Position numbers and translations under genes: made by a program
Assembly (NCBI RefSeq): GCF_025244925.1
Contig: NZ_CP104275.1
Location: 1,426,001-1,490,000, forward strand
DNA: 64,000 bases
Source of the DNA: Arthrobacter zhaoxinii
GTDB taxonomy: Bacteria; Actinomycetota; Actinomycetes; Actinomycetales; Micrococcaceae
Direction of reading: 5' to 3'
Shown: one piece after another, positions 53,760 through 61,042 of the stretch
How the letters are laid out: each line of letters starts with the position of its first letter
Position numbering within the stretch: position 1 is the stretch's first letter
Notes under the pieces: model-generated
Seen by the model: the letters and a program-made list of their open reading frames with translations, nothing else
What the model was told of the DNA's origin: nothing
Database searches by the model: none

Positions 53760-55001
53760 ATGGGAATGCCAGCTGGGACGGAGGGTGGAACGGGTGCGGG
53801 TCTGGAGGGCCGGTTCTACGGCAAAACAGGCATCTGGCTCATCGGCGCACGGGGGTCGGTGGCGACGACGGCGGCGATGGGCCTGGCCGCCATCGCAGCC
53901 GGACTGGTGAAACCGCGGGGATGCGTCACAGAACAGGATGCTTTCCGGGGCGTGCATCTCCCGGACTACGCGGACCTTGTTGTCGGCGGACACGACATCA
54001 GCGGTGTTTCCATGGCCAAGCGGGCGGAACACCTTGTTGCTGCCGGTATGGTCCCCGGCCAACTCTTTGAATCAGTCCGAGCCCAGCTCCTTGAGACGGA
54101 CAGCCGGGTGCGTCCCGGGTACGACCCCGCCGGCACTGCAGAGCCGCAGGCTGACGCTGCGCTTCGTCTGTCCGGCGATATCCTTGCGTTCCGGGAGTTC
54201 CACGGCCTGCAGCGGGTTATCGTCTTGGACGTCGCCTCGACCGAGGCCCCGCCGGATCCGCTCGACGAGTTCCACGACGTCGGCCTCCTGAAGGCGGCCC
54301 TGCAGGATCCGGCACGGTCAGTCTTGCCCGCCAGCTCGGTAGGGGCCTATGCGGCGGTTCTGTCGGGCTCCCCGTATATATGTTTCACGCCGTCAACCGC
54401 CCTGAACATTCCTGCGCTGTATGAGCTTGCCGGGGCTGGCGGGGTTCCGACAGCGGGACAGGACGGCAAGACGGGCCAGACATGGCTGCGGTCGGTGCTG
54501 GCTCCGGCGCTCTCCGCACGCGGGCTGCGGGTGCTCTCCTGGGCTGGAACGAATTTGCTTGGCGGCGGCGACGGGGCCACGCTTGCGGACAGCAGGGCAG
54601 TCTCCGGGAAGCTGCAGTCCAAGAACAGGGGATTGAGGGAGCTCGCCGGAGGTGCAGTGACTCCGCTGCACATTGACAACGTACCGGATCTGGGCGAGAC
54701 CAAAGTGGCGTGGGACCACATCCATGTCGAAGGCTTCCTGGGGTCCCGGCTGACGATCCAGACAACCTGGAGCGCCTATGACTCCATGCTGGCAGCTCCG
54801 ATGGTGCTCGACCTGGCCCGCCTTATGGCACTTGCCGACGCCGTCGGAGAAACCGGACATGTTGGTGCCCTTGGTTTCTTCTTCAAAGATCCATGGGGCA
54901 GCGGTGAGCATTCCTTCGCGCAGCAGACGAACAACCTGGTGCGGTGGGCGCTTGCTGCCTCTGCCCGGCTTGCTTCCACTTCAGAGGGGAATCAGCCGTG
55001 A
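53760..55001 (+). CDS. myo-inositol-1-phosphate synthase-type cyclase (in ebo-like operon)
   Basis: A 413-residue protein of the inositol-3-phosphate synthase family, which cyclises glucose 6-phosphate to inositol 3-phosphate with NAD. Visible features: the NAD motif WLIGARGSVATT (26-37), VLDVASTEAPP, LSWAGTNLLGGGDG, and FLGSRLTIQTTWSAYDSMLAAPMVLDLARL split across two conserved blocks. It is more like the long form found outside the usual actinobacterial Ino1 (about 360 residues). It occupies the place of EboD, a dehydroquinate-synthase-like cyclase, in other ebo clusters. ATG 53760 has AGGAGG nine bases upstream. It overlaps the next gene by 4 bases. Confidence 0.85.
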   Translation: MGMPAGTEGGTGAGLEGRFYGKTGIWLIGARGSVATTAAMGLAAIAAGLVKPRGCVTEQDAFRGVHLPDYADLVVGGHDISGVSMAKRAEHLVAAGMVPGQLFESVRAQLLETDSRVRPGYDPAGTAEPQADAALRLSGDILAFREFHGLQRVIVLDVASTEAPPDPLDEFHDVGLLKAALQDPARSVLPASSVGAYAAVLSGSPYICFTPSTALNIPALYELAGAGGVPTAGQDGKTGQTWLRSVLAPALSARGLRVLSWAGTNLLGGGDGATLADSRAVSGKLQSKNRGLRELAGGAVTPLHIDNVPDLGETKVAWDHIHVEGFLGSRLTIQTTWSAYDSMLAAPMVLDLARLMALADAVGETGHVGALGFFFKDPWGSGEHSFAQQTNNLVRWALAASARLASTSEGNQP

Positions 55002-55879
55002 CCCCGTTCGGCGATTATCTCGAGCTGGTCCGGGCTCCTGCCGTCCTCACCGTCCTGGGCGACACCATGGCAGGCGGCGCTGCTGCCGGCCGCGTCCTGA
55101 GCGGCAGGCGGCTGTGGATGCCTCTGGCGAGCGCGTGCCTCTATGCCGGGGGAATGGCCCTGAATGACTACGCAGACCGCGACGTCGATGCCCGCGAACG
55201 CCCGCAGCGTCCCCTTCCGTCGGGGAGGGTAAGCGCCGGAAGTGCCCTGGCCGCGGCATCTGCCCTTACCGTCGCGGGACTCGGGTTGTGTGCCGTGGCC
55301 GGTGGACGGAGGGCACTCGCTGTAGGGGTCCCGCTCGCGGGGTCCATCTGGACATATGACCTGATAGCGAAGAACCACACGCTCATAGGAGCAGTCTCGA
55401 TGGGCAGCTGCCGGGCCCTTGACGTCCTGATGGGCGCAGGCGCAGGGCAGATGAGGCCGGCACTCGGGGCGGCGGGCATCATGGGCGGCCATACCGTCGC
55501 CGTGACGCTCCTTTCCCGCGGTGAAGTCGAAGGAACAGACACTGTGACCGCTTCCGGCGTCGCCGCAACCACCGGACTGGTTGCCGCCGCAGTGGTGGCC
55601 GGCTCGTCCGGACCGCCGGCCAGGATGCTTGCCGTTCTCGCTGCCACTGCTGCCTATGCCGCAAGATGCGGGCCCGCCCAGATAAGGGCAGCGCGGAGTC
55701 CGGCGGCAGCAAACGCCTTGGCCGCGACCCGGGCCGGCATCCGCGCGATGATTCCGCTCCAGGCAGCGCTCGCGGTTCGGTACGGACACCCGACGGCTGC
55801 AGGTGCACTGGTTGCAGTGGATGTCCTGGGCAAGATCCTCCGGTCCCGTCCCAAGGCCAGGAAGGTGAGCGAGTCATGA
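54998..55879 (+). CDS. eboC: UbiA-type prenyltransferase EboC (SCO3242-like)
   Basis: A 293-residue integral membrane protein with about seven to nine hydrophobic segments. The first prenyl-diphosphate motif NDYADRDVDARERPQRPLPSG begins at residue 56 with the Asp-rich N-D-x-x-D-x-x-x-D form. The second Asp-rich motif is weak (YDLIAKN near 125). UbiA enzymes transfer a polyprenyl chain to an acceptor; EboC is the ebo member, and actinobacterial relatives are, as I recall, called SCO3242 family. GTG 54998 overlaps the cyclase stop (GTGA) and its own stop overlaps the next ATG. The acceptor here is inferred to be a cyclitol. Confidence 0.85.
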   Translation: MTPFGDYLELVRAPAVLTVLGDTMAGGAAAGRVLSGRRLWMPLASACLYAGGMALNDYADRDVDARERPQRPLPSGRVSAGSALAAASALTVAGLGLCAVAGGRRALAVGVPLAGSIWTYDLIAKNHTLIGAVSMGSCRALDVLMGAGAGQMRPALGAAGIMGGHTVAVTLLSRGEVEGTDTVTASGVAATTGLVAAAVVAGSSGPPARMLAVLAATAAYAARCGPAQIRAARSPAAANALAATRAGIRAMIPLQAALAVRYGHPTAAGALVAVDVLGKILRSRPKARKVSES

Positions 55880-57381
55880 CCACCACGCCAGCGCCGGTTC
55901 CCTTCAGCATCGGGTACGGTACCAACGGCTTCACGGACCATTCCCTGTCCGACGTACTGGAGCTGCTGCACGAACTCGGCTACGGGTCCGTGGCCCTGAC
56001 CCTCGGCCATCCCCACCTCGACCCGTTCGCCCCCGACCTGGACGCCCGGCTGAGCAGCCTGCGCAGCCGTCTCGACGAGCTGGAGCTTCGCCTGGTCATA
56101 GAGACGGGAACGCGTTTCCTGCTCAACCGCCGAGAGAAGCACCGTCCCGCTCTCGTTGACGAAGAGGCCGCCGCCCGTGTCGATTTCCTGCGCCGCGCGG
56201 TAGACATCGCGGCGGTGCTCGACGCCGAATGCGTCTCCTTCTTTTCGGGGATCCTGCCTCCGGGAACCAGCCCAGCGTCCGGTTGGCAGCGGCTGGAAAC
56301 CCGGGTCGCCGAGGTCCTCGGACACGCCGCCGAAAACGGGGTCCTGCTCGCCATTGAACCGGAACCCGGGATGCTCGTAGAGACGGTCGCCGATGCGCTC
56401 GAGCTTCGGCGACGGCTCGGCAATCCGCAGGGACTCAGGGTGACTGTCGACATCGGACACTGCGTGGTGGTTGAGCCCGGAGGCGTGCGCGGTGCGCTGA
56501 TGGAAGCCGGAGAGCTGCTGGCCAACGTCCAGCTCGACGACATGCGATCCGCTGCCCATGAACACCTTCCGTTCGGCGAGGGGGAGGTCGACGTTCCGCT
56601 CGCCCTGGCAACGCTGGCGGAACTGGATTACCGCGGCGTGGCCGCGGTGGAGCTGCCCCGCCACTCCTTCGATGCCCCGGGCCTGGCTGTCCGGAGCATG
56701 GCCGCGCTGCAGGCCGCCTGGCGGGATGTGCAGGCCGGCCAGGCAGCGGAACAGTGGCTGCAGGAAAGCACGGGCAGGATCGCCGCAGATCCCGGGGCCC
56801 TGCCTGGAATCTTCGCGGCAGCCGGTCGCAGGGTGGGCCGCAGTCCGGTGCACCCTGACACCGATCCCACGGGGGTTCTCCATGGCAGCAGCAGCGATTA
56901 TGCCCGCGGCGAGCTCATTCGGCGCCTGAAACAGTTTCTCCCCCCGGAAGACCTGGCCGGGACCGTCCTTTCGCTTTACGACCGGGGGGACTCCTCGGAA
57001 CGGCGTGGCGTGCTTAGGGGACTGGGATCACTGGCAGCCGAGGATCCGGACCTGCCGGCACCGGTCCTGGCAGCGGGCCTGCGGCTGACGGTTGAGGCGC
57101 TGCGGACGAACGAGACCGGGCTCGTGGCGGCCGCCGTCGGCCCTTTCGCGGCTGCCTACCTTGATCAGCACAACTGGCGCCACGCTGTCCTGAAGCTCGT
57201 CTTCATGGGGGTCAGCCTTGCCGCCGTCACCGATCTGCACGATCGAGCGGACGATGAACTGGCGCGCATGGCCGCCGATTTCGCCACCGAACGGCAGGCT
57301 GCGGGACGTCCGGTACCCGACGACGTCGTTCTCCTGCTGAACCGTGCAGCCAGTCCCACCGTCTCTCGTAAGGAGTCCTAG
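55876..57381 (+). CDS. eboA: fusion: sugar isomerase-like TIM barrel + EboA domain
   Basis: A 501-residue two-domain protein. Residues about 10-280 are a xylose-isomerase-like TIM barrel: IGYGTNGFTDHSLSDVLELL, RLVIETGTRFLL, LLAIEPEPGML, VTVDIGHCVVV, NVQLDDMR, AAVELPRHSFD. Residues about 300-495 are an EboA-type helical domain (RLKQFLPPEDLAG, then HNWRHAVLKLVFMG, DDELARMAADFATERQAAGR). In cyanobacterial ebo clusters EboA is a separate small protein. The ATG 55876 overlaps the eboC stop. No frame break is seen between domains, so the fusion is real in this sequence. Its role in the pathway is unknown. Confidence 0.83.
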   Translation: MTTTPAPVPFSIGYGTNGFTDHSLSDVLELLHELGYGSVALTLGHPHLDPFAPDLDARLSSLRSRLDELELRLVIETGTRFLLNRREKHRPALVDEEAAARVDFLRRAVDIAAVLDAECVSFFSGILPPGTSPASGWQRLETRVAEVLGHAAENGVLLAIEPEPGMLVETVADALELRRRLGNPQGLRVTVDIGHCVVVEPGGVRGALMEAGELLANVQLDDMRSAAHEHLPFGEGEVDVPLALATLAELDYRGVAAVELPRHSFDAPGLAVRSMAALQAAWRDVQAGQAAEQWLQESTGRIAADPGALPGIFAAAGRRVGRSPVHPDTDPTGVLHGSSSDYARGELIRRLKQFLPPEDLAGTVLSLYDRGDSSERRGVLRGLGSLAAEDPDLPAPVLAAGLRLTVEALRTNETGLVAAAVGPFAAAYLDQHNWRHAVLKLVFMGVSLAAVTDLHDRADDELARMAADFATERQAAGRPVPDDVVLLLNRAASPTVSRKES

Positions 57382-57383
57382 CC

Positions 57384-58262
57384 ATGCGCATATTCGATCC
57401 GCATATCCACATGACCAGCCGCACGACCGATGACTATGCCGCGCTCTATGCCAACGGGGTGCGGGCCTTGGTCGAGCCCGCCTTCTGGTTGGGACAGCCC
57501 AGGACCAGCGTTGGATCGTTCATCGACTATTTTGATTCCCTGCTGGGCTGGGAGCGGTTCCGGGCCTCCCAGTTCGGCATCCGCCACCACGCCACGATCG
57601 CCCTCAACCCCAAGGAAGCAAACGATCCCAGATGCGTGCCCGTCCTGGACGAGATTCCCCGATACCTGGCGAAGGACGGCGTCGTGGCGGTCGGAGAGAT
57701 CGGCTTTGACTCAATGACCCCCGCCGAGGATGAGGCGTTCATCCGCCAACTGGAACTGGCCCACGAGTTTTCCCTCCCCGCGCTGGTGCACACCCCGCAC
57801 CGGGAGAAGCTTTTGGGCACGCGCCGCACACTGGACATCATTCGTGAGTCAGCGCTTGCTCCTTCGATGGTCGTGGTGGACCACCTCAATGAGACGAACG
57901 TAGGCATGGTGAAGGACGCCGGAGCGTGGATGGGGTTCTCCATCTACCCGGACACCAAGATGGACGAGCAACGCCTGGTCGCGATCCTCCACGAGTATGG
58001 AACCGACAAGGTGCTGGTTAACTCTGCGGCGGATTGGGGCAAGTCCGACCCGCTCAAGACGGTGAGCACGGCGAAAGCCATGCTCACCGGTGGGTTCTCG
58101 GCGGACGACGTCGACCGGGTCCTGTGGCAGAATCCGGTCGACTTCTACGGCCAGAGCGGACAGCTGATCCTCGAACCGATCCCCGGTTTCGACGGCGCTG
58201 ACCTCGGGGGAGCGGGGGCTACGTTCGAAGGCAACTCACTGCTGCGGGGTGTCCGCGCCTAA
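57384..58262 (+). CDS. eboB: TatD-like metal-dependent hydrolase EboB
   Basis: A 292-residue amidohydrolase-fold protein of the TatD group. The first metal motif is DPHIHM (residues 5-10). The metal-bridging Glu is in VAVGEIGFD. Further His ligands are in ALVHTPHRE and VVVDHLNE, and the final Asp in NSAADWGKSD. EboB proteins have this fold, but their substrate is unknown. ATG 57384 comes 3 bases after the eboA stop, with AGGAG 8-12 bases upstream. Its stop overlaps the next gene by one base (TAATG). Confidence 0.87.
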   Translation: MRIFDPHIHMTSRTTDDYAALYANGVRALVEPAFWLGQPRTSVGSFIDYFDSLLGWERFRASQFGIRHHATIALNPKEANDPRCVPVLDEIPRYLAKDGVVAVGEIGFDSMTPAEDEAFIRQLELAHEFSLPALVHTPHREKLLGTRRTLDIIRESALAPSMVVVDHLNETNVGMVKDAGAWMGFSIYPDTKMDEQRLVAILHEYGTDKVLVNSAADWGKSDPLKTVSTAKAMLTGGFSADDVDRVLWQNPVDFYGQSGQLILEPIPGFDGADLGGAGATFEGNSLLRGVRA

Positions 58263-59410
58263 TGCAGCTTTCCTACTGCACCAACGTGCATCCGGCGGAG
58301 GATCTCGACGGGGTCATCCGGCAGCTCCGGAACTATGCCGGCCCTGTCCGCCGCAGGGCAGGACTGGACGTTCTCGGTGTAGGGCTGTGGCTGCCTGCAG
58401 GGCTCGCCGGCCGTCTGGCGGGAAGCGCCGCGGACATCGCTGTGCTTCGGGAGGTCCTCTCCGAGCAGGGCCTGCAGATCCATACCTTGAACGCATTTCC
58501 CTACGGCGGCTTCCACAACGAGGTAGTGAAGACAGACGTGTACAAGCCCACATGGGCACAACGGGAGCGGTTGCAGTACACGCTGGAGTGCGCGGAGGTC
58601 CTTGCCGCCCTGCTGCCGGACGGCACCCCGGGGTCAATCTCCACGCTGCCTCTGGGGTGGCGTGATCCCTGGACGGCCGACGACGACGCCGCCGCCGTTA
58701 CGGCGTTCGCTGAGCTGTGTGAAGGTCTGCGAACGCTGAAGGAGCGCACAGGGAAGATGGTCCGCATAGCTGTGGAACCGGAACCGGGATGCGTGCTCGA
58801 TACTGTCTCGGATGTTGCGCAATGGCTGGCAGCGCGCATCCCGAGAGGCATCGATCCCGATTACGTCGGCCTGTGCATCGACACCTGCCACCTGGCGGTG
58901 TCCTTCGCCGACCCGGTTGCAGCCGTCCGCAGCGTCGGCGCAGCGGGCCTGCGCATCGTCAAAGTCCAGGCTTCCGCCGCACTGCACGTGGCCGCGCCCG
59001 CAGATGCGGCCGCCCGCACCGCGCTCGAGGCATTCGCGGAACCGCGCTACCTGCACCAGGTCCGGGAGCTGCGACGCGACGGGACCGTGCTGATGGCAGA
59101 CGACTTGCCGGAGGCGCTCAGCGAGCTGCCGGGCAGAGGCCCATGGAGAGTCCATTTCCACATGCCGCTGCACCTGGTGCCGGCCCTTCCGCTGGAGACG
59201 ACGGCGGAGGTGCTGGAAATGACTGTGGCTGAAGTCGGCAGCCTGCCGTACGGGCAGGACGCGCACCTGGACATCGAAACCTACACCTGGAGTGTCCTGC
59301 CCGGGAAACCAGCCGATCTCGTGGAAGGAATCGCAGGAGAAATCGCCTGGGCCCGGTCCCGGCTCCTGGCTCCGGCGCCCCGACAGCCATGCCTACCCCT
59401 TGAGACCTAA
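58262..59410 (+). CDS. eboE: metabolite traffic protein EboE (TIM barrel)
   Basis: A 382-residue xylose-isomerase-like TIM barrel matching EboE. It begins LSYCTNVHPAEDLDGVIRQL. Other blocks are IHTLNAFPYGGFHNEVVKTDVYKPTW, IAVEPEPGCVLDT, CIDTCHLAVSFADP, KVQASAAL and VHFHMPLHL. His, Glu and Asp ligands for a metal are apparent. EboE is characteristic of ebo clusters and is the clearest marker here. ATG 58262 overlaps the eboB stop. A ribosome site AGGAGA for eboF follows its stop. The reaction is unknown. Confidence 0.88.
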   Translation: MQLSYCTNVHPAEDLDGVIRQLRNYAGPVRRRAGLDVLGVGLWLPAGLAGRLAGSAADIAVLREVLSEQGLQIHTLNAFPYGGFHNEVVKTDVYKPTWAQRERLQYTLECAEVLAALLPDGTPGSISTLPLGWRDPWTADDDAAAVTAFAELCEGLRTLKERTGKMVRIAVEPEPGCVLDTVSDVAQWLAARIPRGIDPDYVGLCIDTCHLAVSFADPVAAVRSVGAAGLRIVKVQASAALHVAAPADAAARTALEAFAEPRYLHQVRELRRDGTVLMADDLPEALSELPGRGPWRVHFHMPLHLVPALPLETTAEVLEMTVAEVGSLPYGQDAHLDIETYTWSVLPGKPADLVEGIAGEIAWARSRLLAPAPRQPCLPLET

Positions 59411-59420
59411 AGGAGAACCC

Positions 59421-60821
59421 TTGAAACCGGTACTGCTGCTCGACGTCGTGGGACTCACTGCCCTGTCACTGCGGCACATGCCCCGTCTGTCCAAACTCGC
59501 TGCGGCGGGGTGGTCATCCGAACTGGCTACCGTCCTTCCGGCCGTCACCTGCACAGTCCAGTCCACTATGCTCACCGGCCTGGCGCCGTCGGACCACGGG
59601 ATTGTCGGCAACGGCTGGTATTTCCGCGAATTGGGGGACGTCTTCTTTTGGCGCCAGCACAACAAGCTGGTCGCCGGGGAAAAGATCTGGGAAAGTGCCC
59701 GGCGCAAAGATCCGGATTACCGCGCCGGCAACATCTGCTGGTGGTACGCCATGGGCATGTCAACGGACATAACAATAACTCCCCGCCCGATCTATCACGC
59801 GGACGGAAGGAAATCTCCGGACGCCTATATCCGCCCACCGGCGCTGCATGACGAATTAGTGTCCCGAAACGGCGAATTTCCGCTGTTCCAGTACTGGGGC
59901 CCGGGCGCCGGCATTCAATCGACGCAATGGATCATTGAGTCCACAAGACACGTCATGCGAAGCCAGGCACCGGAGCTCCTCATGGCGTATCTTCCGCATC
60001 TCGATTATGACCTGCAGCGGTTTGGCCCCGGCCATCCCCAGGCCACCCGCGCCGCTGCCGAGCTCGATGCTGCACTTGCTCCGTTGCTGGATGAAGCCGA
60101 GAGCCACGGGTACGCGGTCATCGCTGTGGCCGAGTACGGGATCGAAGACGCGCACTTACCCGTGGACATCAACCGGGTGCTGCGCAGGGAAGGCCTGCTG
60201 GAGGTCTATGTGCAGGACGGCAAGGAGCAACTGGATACGTGGGCCTCCCGCGCCTTTGCCGTCGCGGACCACCAGGTGGCGCACGTCTACGTCCAGGATG
60301 CAGGCGACGTTGCCCGTACGGCGGATATCCTCAGGGCGACCCGGGGGATCGATGAAGTCCTGGACCGTCATGCCCAGGCGAGGTACGGGCTGGACCATGA
60401 GCGGTCCGGAGAGCTCGCCGTCATTGCCGAGCCGGGCGCCTGGTTCACGTACTATTTCTGGCTGGATGATGCCCGTGCGCCCGAATACGCACGCGGCGTG
60501 GATATCCATCGAAAGCCGGGGTATGACCCGGGCGAACTCTTCTTCGACCCGGCTGACAAGCTCGCGAAGGCCAAGGCAGGCCTGAACCTGATCAGGAAAA
60601 AAGCCGGGCTGCGCTATGCCATGAGCACCGTGCCCTTGAACCCGGCGCACGTCCGGGGGACGCACGGAAGGCTTCCCGGCTCCCGCAACAGCACTCCGGT
60701 GGTGATCTCTTCCGAGGACCGGATGCCGCCTTTTGTCGAAGAGCTGATGCGCGGGGGAAAGCCTATCCCTGCTGCAGCGGTCAAGTCCCTCGTCCTCCAG
60801 ACACAGGGACTGCCTGAATGA
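59421..60821 (+). CDS. eboF: alkaline phosphatase superfamily phosphodiesterase EboF
   Basis: A 466-residue enzyme of the nucleotide pyrophosphatase/phosphodiesterase branch. The nucleophile is probably Thr43 in LPAVTCTVQSTMLTG. Metal-ligand regions are LLDVVGLT (Asp8), YLPHLDYDLQRFGP, VAEYGIEDAH and VADHQVAHVY. The usual ADHGM motif is replaced by AEYGI, so one metal site is altered. There is no signal peptide. The start is TTG 59421, with AGGAGA 5 bases upstream; the frame is open further upstream but inside eboE. It is the last gene of the operon and is like other EboF proteins. Confidence 0.87.
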   Translation: MKPVLLLDVVGLTALSLRHMPRLSKLAAAGWSSELATVLPAVTCTVQSTMLTGLAPSDHGIVGNGWYFRELGDVFFWRQHNKLVAGEKIWESARRKDPDYRAGNICWWYAMGMSTDITITPRPIYHADGRKSPDAYIRPPALHDELVSRNGEFPLFQYWGPGAGIQSTQWIIESTRHVMRSQAPELLMAYLPHLDYDLQRFGPGHPQATRAAAELDAALAPLLDEAESHGYAVIAVAEYGIEDAHLPVDINRVLRREGLLEVYVQDGKEQLDTWASRAFAVADHQVAHVYVQDAGDVARTADILRATRGIDEVLDRHAQARYGLDHERSGELAVIAEPGAWFTYYFWLDDARAPEYARGVDIHRKPGYDPGELFFDPADKLAKAKAGLNLIRKKAGLRYAMSTVPLNPAHVRGTHGRLPGSRNSTPVVISSEDRMPPFVEELMRGGKPIPAAAVKSLVLQTQGLPE

Positions 60822-61042
60822 GCATCAGCTGACTTTTATTTATCAAACAACAAACGTTTCGAATCACTCCGAACGCTTGGAGCGGCTTTGTTGTGCGCCC
60901 GTCGGGGAAGCGAGTGTAAAGAGTGTTTTTGAAAGCTGGCTTTGTTTTTTCAAACCACTGGCGCTTGGGGTGGGCCTCCGTTACCGTTCATCGAACCTGA
61001 CTCCGGCTCGTCCGGGTCCCTCAATGGCGAGAAGAGAGAGCG
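60822..61042 (+). promoter_or_regulatory. promoter region of the sugar dehydrogenase gene with LacI-like boxes
   Basis: A T/A-rich 221-base spacer. A perfect palindrome AAACGTTT (60852-60859), with the central CG typical of LacI-family sites, is followed by a quasi-palindrome CTCCGAACGCTTGGAG (60867-60882). TTTGAAA (60928-60934) and TTTCAAA (60948-60954) form another inverted pair. No LacI gene is in the window; the ROK proteins are alternatives. Confidence 0.4.
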
